64,000 bases of DNA, taken from positions 62,001 through 126,000 of the forward strand of contig JADKHH010000007.1 in assembly GCA_016721905.1 (NCBI GenBank), given 5' to 3'. Each line of letters opens with the position of its first letter. Position 1 is the stretch's first letter. Shown here piece by piece: positions 59,383 through 64,000 of the stretch. Made by a program: the position numbers and the translations under genes. The notes beneath the pieces were generated by a model. The model made no database searches, was not told the origin of the DNA, and saw nothing but the letters and a program-made list of their open reading frames with translations. Source of the stretch: Candidatus Opimibacter skivensis (GTDB lineage Bacteria; Bacteroidota; Bacteroidia; Chitinophagales; Saprospiraceae).

Positions 59383-62300
59383 TCAGGGGATATTTACCGT
59401 CAGGATGATTTCGGTTCCTACTCCTGGTTTACTTTCTATGCGGACCATGCCATTCATTTCTTTTGCCCGGGACCGAATATTTTCAAGCCCATTACCAGAC
59501 AAGGTCATTTTCTGATCAGCCTCAGTATCAAAACCAACTCCGTTATCCCGAATATTCATCTGCAGCATATTGTGTTTCAGGCGCAGGTCCACATGGATTT
59601 CAGAACATCCCGCATACTTAAAGGCATTGTTGATCGCTTCTTTAAAAATAAGGTAAATATTCTTCCGCTGTTCCATGTCCGGATTGTGCTGGAGGACTTC
59701 CTTGTCGTGTTGCAGGTGGAGTTGAATGTTGCGGGTAGCTAACAAAGGTCGCGCATACGACTCCATACGTTGTATAATTTTCTCCATGCTGTCATTGCGC
59801 GGATTGATGGCCCATACGATATCATTCATATCGGAGATCATGTCATTGGAGGTGGAACTGATTTTTCCCAGCAACTCATCTAATTGCCCGTCATTGTGTT
59901 TTTCGTTTTGGATCTTGGCCACCTGGCTATAGACAGAGATACTGCTGAGTGTCGATCCGACATTATCATGGAGATCCTGGGCGATACGGTTTCGTATGGC
60001 CTGCCGCTTGAGTAGTTCGTTGAGCCTGTATCGTTGAATAGCCATGATGACGCCTGTGATCAGCAATACAACCAATATCTGGAACCACCAACGCTTCCAG
60101 ACCGGAGGGACCACGGTGATGTTAAGCGTGGCCACCTTATCTGGCCATCTTCCATTGTCCGGTGAAGCCTGTACTTTAAAAATAAAATGACCGCTGCCGG
60201 TATTCGGATAGCTGACCGAATTGTGCGTACCTGCCTCAATCCAGTCTGCATCAACCCCTTCCATCATGTAGCGGTAATTCATCTTGTCTGCACCTGGAGG
60301 ATGTGGCGCAGCAAATTCAATGGTGAAATAATTCTGGTTGTACCGCAATTTGATTTCCTTTTCAAATAGCAGGTCGCTAAACGAATTGTTGAAAATCCTG
60401 AAATCGGTAAAGATGATATCTGGTGCAGCTTCCACTTGCCGAATATTCATCGGATCGAAGCTGATGTAATAATCCGGGCCGGCAACATACAGCATGCCCT
60501 CCCTGTCTTTATAGATATATCCTTTTAAACCTCCTGTCTTTTCAAGGTCAGGCAGATCAAATGATACATAGGATGAATCTGTATGATCATATCGGTGCAA
60601 TACACCACCACTGATCATCCAGAGCCTGCCTAACGAATCTTTCTCAATTCCTTCCAGCAGATTGCCCGAAGACGAAATGTGCGTAAAGGTGTAATCCGCG
60701 GTATTGAAATATTGAAGACCACCACCATAGGTAGTGACCCAGAAATTTCCAATGCCATCTTCCACGAGATCATAGACATTGTTATTGGTGATCGTCTTTG
60801 CGTCAGAAGGATTATTGCTGAAATACCGAACGACCGGTTGAGGTGATTTCTCCCACAATCCAAGACCATGTGCCGCCATCGCCAGCCATACCTGGCCATT
60901 CTTTCCCCGGTAAAATTTACGGATGAGATTATCCTTCAGATTATAATGACTAACGATATCCGCTGCAGTATCTACCCTGCTGATCCATCGCTTATCGACC
61001 AAATCATAATAGGCCAGATAATGTCCATACGGAGAGACCATGAGTACGGGATGGTCATTGATCGTATCGCGGATGGCGGAAACGATCCTTGATTCGATGA
61101 TCCTGTTCATCACCTTGTCCTGCTCTGTGCCAGGCAGTAAGGTTATGGATTGATCATCTGCATGATACCGGAACAAGGAATAGTTCGTACCGAGATACAT
61201 ATCGCCTTGCTCATCTATAAAAAATCTGGTGACCGAAAGTTCTTCGCCCTTGTATACAATTGGGATATGTTGCATGACGGTTGATCCCTGGTGGAGATAA
61301 TAGATGCCCTTGCTGGTACCCAACCATAAAGTCTGATTCAGGTCTTTGTAGAAATCATAAATGGAAACGGGTTTCTCATCGCCTTTGAAGGCGCCAGGCA
61401 AAAACTGTTGTACGAATTGTTGCTCGAGCCTGGCGATGCTAATGCCTTTATTGGTTCCAGCCCAAATATGGCCCGCCTTATCTAGAAATATACAATTGAC
61501 TCTGTCATCTGCAATGGTTCCCGCGAGGGCGGGATCAAAACGAAAGTGATAAAATTTATCTGAGGTTTTATCGAGCATCTGTAGTCCGGAATTTCTGCCG
61601 GCAAACCAAAGTCGTCCATGAGCATCCTCAGCGATGGCAGAAATCTCATCATTGAAAAAACTGTTGTCTGCTCCAGTAGATTCAAAAACATCTTCTTCGT
61701 TGGTGGATGGATTATACCGGTACAAAACTTTATCCCACGACCCATACCACATCTGCTGATCGCTATCTTCATACAGAGAGGTGACAACGACATGGGGCAA
61801 CGTCGCATACAGATTAATGTAACGAGGATCGGATTCAAAGGCAAGCGTCTTCGTATTGATCTTGAGGAGACCTCCGCCTTGCCGGCCCACCCATAGGATA
61901 TCGTTATGATCGAGCCCCAGGGCAAGTGCCGTGCGGGTGCCTTCCTGGACAGGTTCTTCAAAAAGTGAAGTAGTCTTATTGAAGCGCAATACGCGATGGC
62001 CTCCGGTCGCTAACCACAGGAATCCCTGCCTGTCTTCAAGCATGGCATGTATGGTATTCGTCGGGATAGATTCCGGCTTATCTGATTGATTCTTGTATTG
62101 CCTGAATTGTTGTGATGGCGGCAAGCGATAGTCGTAACGTGATAGACCTCCATCGGCAGTAGCAATCCATAGCACGCCGTCAGCATCTTCCAGGAGATCT
62201 GTGATGATGTTGCCGGAGATGCAATCTGTCTTGCCCGGTGTAGAGCGAAAGATGAGGAAATCATTTCCATCATAGCGGTTGAGTCCGTCTTCGGTCCCTA

Positions 62301-62469
62301 TCCAGATAAATCCTCTCGCATCCTGGAGGATGGCGTTGACCTTATTATGGGACAAGCCATTATCTGTGTTGATCTTATCAAAATACAGGAAGGAGGATTG
62401 CGCAGCAACCGAAACATAAAAGAAAACCAGTGCCAGGGTTATCTTGATTTTTAGAAGGGCTTGGTACAT
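59383..62469 (-). CDS. propeller sensor histidine kinase (HisKA_3 type)
   Basis: A 1028-residue sensor. Signal peptide (1-23), then two seven-bladed regulator propellers (NGLSHNKVNAILQDARGFIWIGTEDGLNRYDG, and repeated WIATADGGLSRYD-type blades, about 30-690), a Y_Y_Y domain (FTIEFAAPHPPGADKMNYRY), one membrane helix (WWFQILVVLLITGVIMAIQ) and a HisKA_3 kinase core with the phosphoacceptor in RIAQDLHDNVGSTLSS. ATP-binding motifs are IFKEAINNAFKYAG, IRDNGVGFD and GNGLENI. It should read a periplasmic ligand and phosphorylate the LuxR-type regulator encoded downstream. Unlike the kinase at 45-48 kb, it is intact. Confidence 0.94.
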   Translation of the reverse strand: MYQALLKIKITLALVFFYVSVAAQSSFLYFDKINTDNGLSHNKVNAILQDARGFIWIGTEDGLNRYDGNDFLIFRSTPGKTDCISGNIITDLLEDADGVLWIATADGGLSRYDYRLPPSQQFRQYKNQSDKPESIPTNTIHAMLEDRQGFLWLATGGHRVLRFNKTTSLFEEPVQEGTRTALALGLDHNDILWVGRQGGGLLKINTKTLAFESDPRYINLYATLPHVVVTSLYEDSDQQMWYGSWDKVLYRYNPSTNEEDVFESTGADNSFFNDEISAIAEDAHGRLWFAGRNSGLQMLDKTSDKFYHFRFDPALAGTIADDRVNCIFLDKAGHIWAGTNKGISIARLEQQFVQQFLPGAFKGDEKPVSIYDFYKDLNQTLWLGTSKGIYYLHQGSTVMQHIPIVYKGEELSVTRFFIDEQGDMYLGTNYSLFRYHADDQSITLLPGTEQDKVMNRIIESRIVSAIRDTINDHPVLMVSPYGHYLAYYDLVDKRWISRVDTAADIVSHYNLKDNLIRKFYRGKNGQVWLAMAAHGLGLWEKSPQPVVRYFSNNPSDAKTITNNNVYDLVEDGIGNFWVTTYGGGLQYFNTADYTFTHISSSGNLLEGIEKDSLGRLWMISGGVLHRYDHTDSSYVSFDLPDLEKTGGLKGYIYKDREGMLYVAGPDYYISFDPMNIRQVEAAPDIIFTDFRIFNNSFSDLLFEKEIKLRYNQNYFTIEFAAPHPPGADKMNYRYMMEGVDADWIEAGTHNSVSYPNTGSGHFIFKVQASPDNGRWPDKVATLNITVVPPVWKRWWFQILVVLLITGVIMAIQRYRLNELLKRQAIRNRIAQDLHDNVGSTLSSISVYSQVAKIQNEKHNDGQLDELLGKISSTSNDMISDMNDIVWAINPRNDSMEKIIQRMESYARPLLATRNIQLHLQHDKEVLQHNPDMEQRKNIYLIFKEAINNAFKYAGCSEIHVDLRLKHNMLQMNIRDNGVGFDTEADQKMTLSGNGLENIRSRAKEMNGMVRIESKPGVGTEIILTVNIP

Positions 62470-62485
62470 TACCCATTAAAAATAT

Positions 62486-62493
62486 CAAAATTA
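62486..62493 (-). promoter_or_regulatory. -7 box TAATTTTG for the propeller kinase
   Basis: The minus strand matches TAnnTTTG 17 bp upstream of the start codon, implying a short leader. No -33 box is evident. Confidence 0.4.
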
Positions 62494-62533
62494 CGGTGGG
62501 GGCACGGGCCGCCAAAGGGAATGCTTTCGTCTC

Positions 62534-62596
62534 GGGCGTATTGCATCCGCCCGGGACGAAAGAAATCCGGTTTTTGGGGGCGGATGCAATACGCCC
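62534..62596. repeat. REPIN-like inverted pair, copy 2
   Basis: The arms GGGCGTATTGCATCCGCCC (62534-62552) and reverse complement (62578-62596) are separated by 25 bp, exactly as at 32144-32206. The loop sequence is different. Confidence 0.92.
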
Positions 62597-62623
62597 CCGA
62601 CGAGAATATCCTTTTCGGAAAAC

Positions 62624-63568
62624 TTATTGAATAATCGATATGTGCAGCACCATGCTCATGGGCTCTTCCATATCTGTACTCATATTCATAAACTTCACTT
62701 CAACATTTCCAGGCGTGCATACCCGTGCATAACCTATCATCAGACCGGACATGGTAGATCCGGGAGATACATATACTGAAGCTTGTTCGATGGCGCCTTC
62801 AAAAGGAATGGTGACCATGCCTTCACCCATAGACGCAAGAGCGGGTATTTCAATCTCCAGGGTGCTTTTCATGATGCCATTGAGTATCGTCCCTGAAGAG
62901 CCTATACGGACGGTGCCGTTCACGTCGAGCTTTGCAGCAGGATTATTCCTTCCGATACCTACATTTCCGACTGAATCGATGCGCATGCGCTCTATTGCAT
63001 TTGTTCCGAACCATAAGGGTTTGTTCTCATTCTGGATTAAGTGGGCCTGACTGCTGGCCAGGGTAACACCGAGCATCAGACCATCATTGTATAGAGCACC
63101 TGTATTGGCATTTGTTAACTGAAGCCGTGTGGTTGGTGCAGAAAGGCTATGGATCTGAAGTTGTGTATTCGGATTTTGTGTGCCGATACCGATAGAGGTG
63201 CCTTGATTAAAAAGATTACTTGTTCCTGCCCATTTAAGCCCATCCCATCGCAATGTCTGACCGTTACTGGTTCCGTTTAATACAGGAACTACCCAGTTGG
63301 CACCATCAAAATAATAAAGGCCTTTGGGTGTGGAAGGTAAAGGGGGCTGGGCATTGTCGGTTTGAAATACCAGCATGCCCGCATCTTCCGCGGAGAGGCC
63401 CATTTCTGATTTCTGGAGGCCTGTCAGTCGAGGTGGAAGTAATCCTTTTGTGGTTGAAGAAATGTCCAGTATGGACTTGCTTCGTGGGGTTTCTGTTCCA
63501 ATACCCACTTGAGAGGTGCTGACGAGGGGTGGCAATAGCAGCCACATCAGCATAAAATGCTTTTTCAT
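62624..63568 (-). CDS. secreted fibre-like protein (GIGT repeat family)
   Basis: A 314-residue protein with a signal peptide (1-19). It opens VGIGTETPRSKSILDISSTT and GLLPPRLTGLQKSEM, has GLYYFDGANWV, then SIGIGTQNPNTQLQIHS and NVGIGRNNPAAKLDVNGTV, the repeated signature also seen at 30495-32036. The C-terminal part is a beta-rich domain without a sorting tail that I can name. It should be a surface or fibre protein. The longer relative has a G2-like tail; this one does not. Confidence 0.8.
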   Translation of the reverse strand: MKKHFMLMWLLLPPLVSTSQVGIGTETPRSKSILDISSTTKGLLPPRLTGLQKSEMGLSAEDAGMLVFQTDNAQPPLPSTPKGLYYFDGANWVVPVLNGTSNGQTLRWDGLKWAGTSNLFNQGTSIGIGTQNPNTQLQIHSLSAPTTRLQLTNANTGALYNDGLMLGVTLASSQAHLIQNENKPLWFGTNAIERMRIDSVGNVGIGRNNPAAKLDVNGTVRIGSSGTILNGIMKSTLEIEIPALASMGEGMVTIPFEGAIEQASVYVSPGSTMSGLMIGYARVCTPGNVEVKFMNMSTDMEEPMSMVLHISIIQ

Positions 63569-63887
63569 TAGTTCTTCGTTTTAAAGTTCCACCTCTTTTT
63601 CTTCATTCCCGGATCCCGACGGGGCAAAAGCAAGTAAATGGAAAATGGGGGTAAAAAAAGATCCTTATCAGGTCCTCATGCTAAGTGTACTTATATGATT
63701 GATTAAGCTAAAAAAATCAAAGGCAGGAAATGTCTTCTATGACTCGATCCCTACTACAATCTAAACTTGGCGTCCTTTGAATATAGAGTGGAATGTCGAA
63801 GATAACTAAAAAGGCTTACTATGTGTAAGCCCTTGAGAATTAATAATATATATAATTATTTTTACATATATTATTACCTTATTTTAT
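63569..63887. other. gene-free stretch with a minus-strand terminator-like hairpin
   Basis: The only clear structure is GGCTTAC-TATGT-GTAAGCC at 63813-63831. On the minus strand it is followed by TTTTTAG, so it would act as a terminator for transcripts from the right. No minus-strand gene is evident to its right inside the window. Confidence 0.45.
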
Positions 63888-64000
63888 ATGGATAACTCCC
63901 TTTCCAACAGGTGGATATCCCCTGCGGTCATCTGTGAATTGAATCATTCTTTAAAAGGCAGACTCACACATCCTGATTATTTTTGTTTGGAAAACAGATC
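63888..64000 (+). CDS. possible start of a gene running off the right edge
   Basis: From ATG 63888 a frame stays open to the end (37 codons) and begins MDNSLSNRWISPAVICELNH. The composition is protein-like, but the length is too short for a family call. AT-rich sequence precedes it. Confidence 0.3.
   Translation, partial: MDNSLSNRWISPAVICELNHSLKGRLTHPDYFCLENR

Noticed and set aside
1..64000. tRNA, rRNA or prophage genes
   Set aside because: No cloverleaf, rRNA-like conserved block, or phage structural/integrase gene was recognised when reading both strands.

Overview
The window reads as chromosomal DNA of a Bacteroidota bacterium, most likely of the Saprospirales. The evidence is T9SS type A and type B C-terminal sorting domains, a gliding-motility-associated C-terminal domain, two sensor kinases of the 'regulator propeller' type, an AraC regulator fused to a membrane sensor, GxxExxY and DUF6629 proteins, and several TAnnTTTG-like -7 boxes just upstream of start codons. 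I saw no rRNA, tRNA, CRISPR array, phage module or plasmid replication gene. Placement below phylum level is inference.

Layout. 1-7.8 kb: the first 654 codons of a Tricorn-type protease (minus strand, runs off the left edge), a KirBac-like potassium channel overlapping a small membrane protein gene, a GNAT acetyltransferase, a CpcT/CpeT-like protein, malic enzyme and a PrsW-like membrane protein. 7.9-18.4 kb: DUF6629 protein, a lipoprotein beta-carbonic anhydrase, a zinc alcohol dehydrogenase, a CbrC-like protein, a secreted M43 metalloprotease, an NHL protein next to a membrane AraC regulator, and small secreted or membrane proteins. 18.4-32 kb: a REP-associated transposase between two copies of its repeat, a 1315-residue T9SS type B repeat protein, a C25-like surface protein, a GH2 glycosidase, a GxxExxY gene between inverted repeats, an SDR and a tail-fibre-like protein. 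32-35 kb: ArsR / SRPBCC / DUF998 operon and a DUF1801 gene between 110-bp direct repeats.

35-51 kb is the most coherent block. It holds an aromatic-rich secreted protein with a cytochrome c lipoprotein, two large arylsulfatases, a glycine-zipper protein, an NTF2-like lipoprotein, an outer-membrane barrel, a NarL-type response regulator, a propeller histidine kinase (split by a frameshift), a second outer-membrane protein and a lipoprotein amidohydrolase. The palindrome TGTAG-N8-CTACA or a one-base variant occurs four times between 41.9 and 51.2 kb, three times ahead of a gene start in this block. It is a good candidate operator for a local sulfate-ester or xenobiotic-use regulon driven by the encoded two-component pair.

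51-64 kb: a small dimeric alpha-beta-barrel protein, an alpha/beta-hydrolase lipoprotein whose nucleophile serine is replaced by glycine, a VPS10/BNR-type secreted protein, a NicO-like membrane protein with a near-leaderless promoter, DoxX, a cytosolic beta-carbonic anhydrase, and a second two-component pair. Intergenic space is rich in repeats: long loop-free palindromes, REPIN-like inverted pairs, 80-bp tandem dyads, and simple repeats that sit directly in front of or behind genes.
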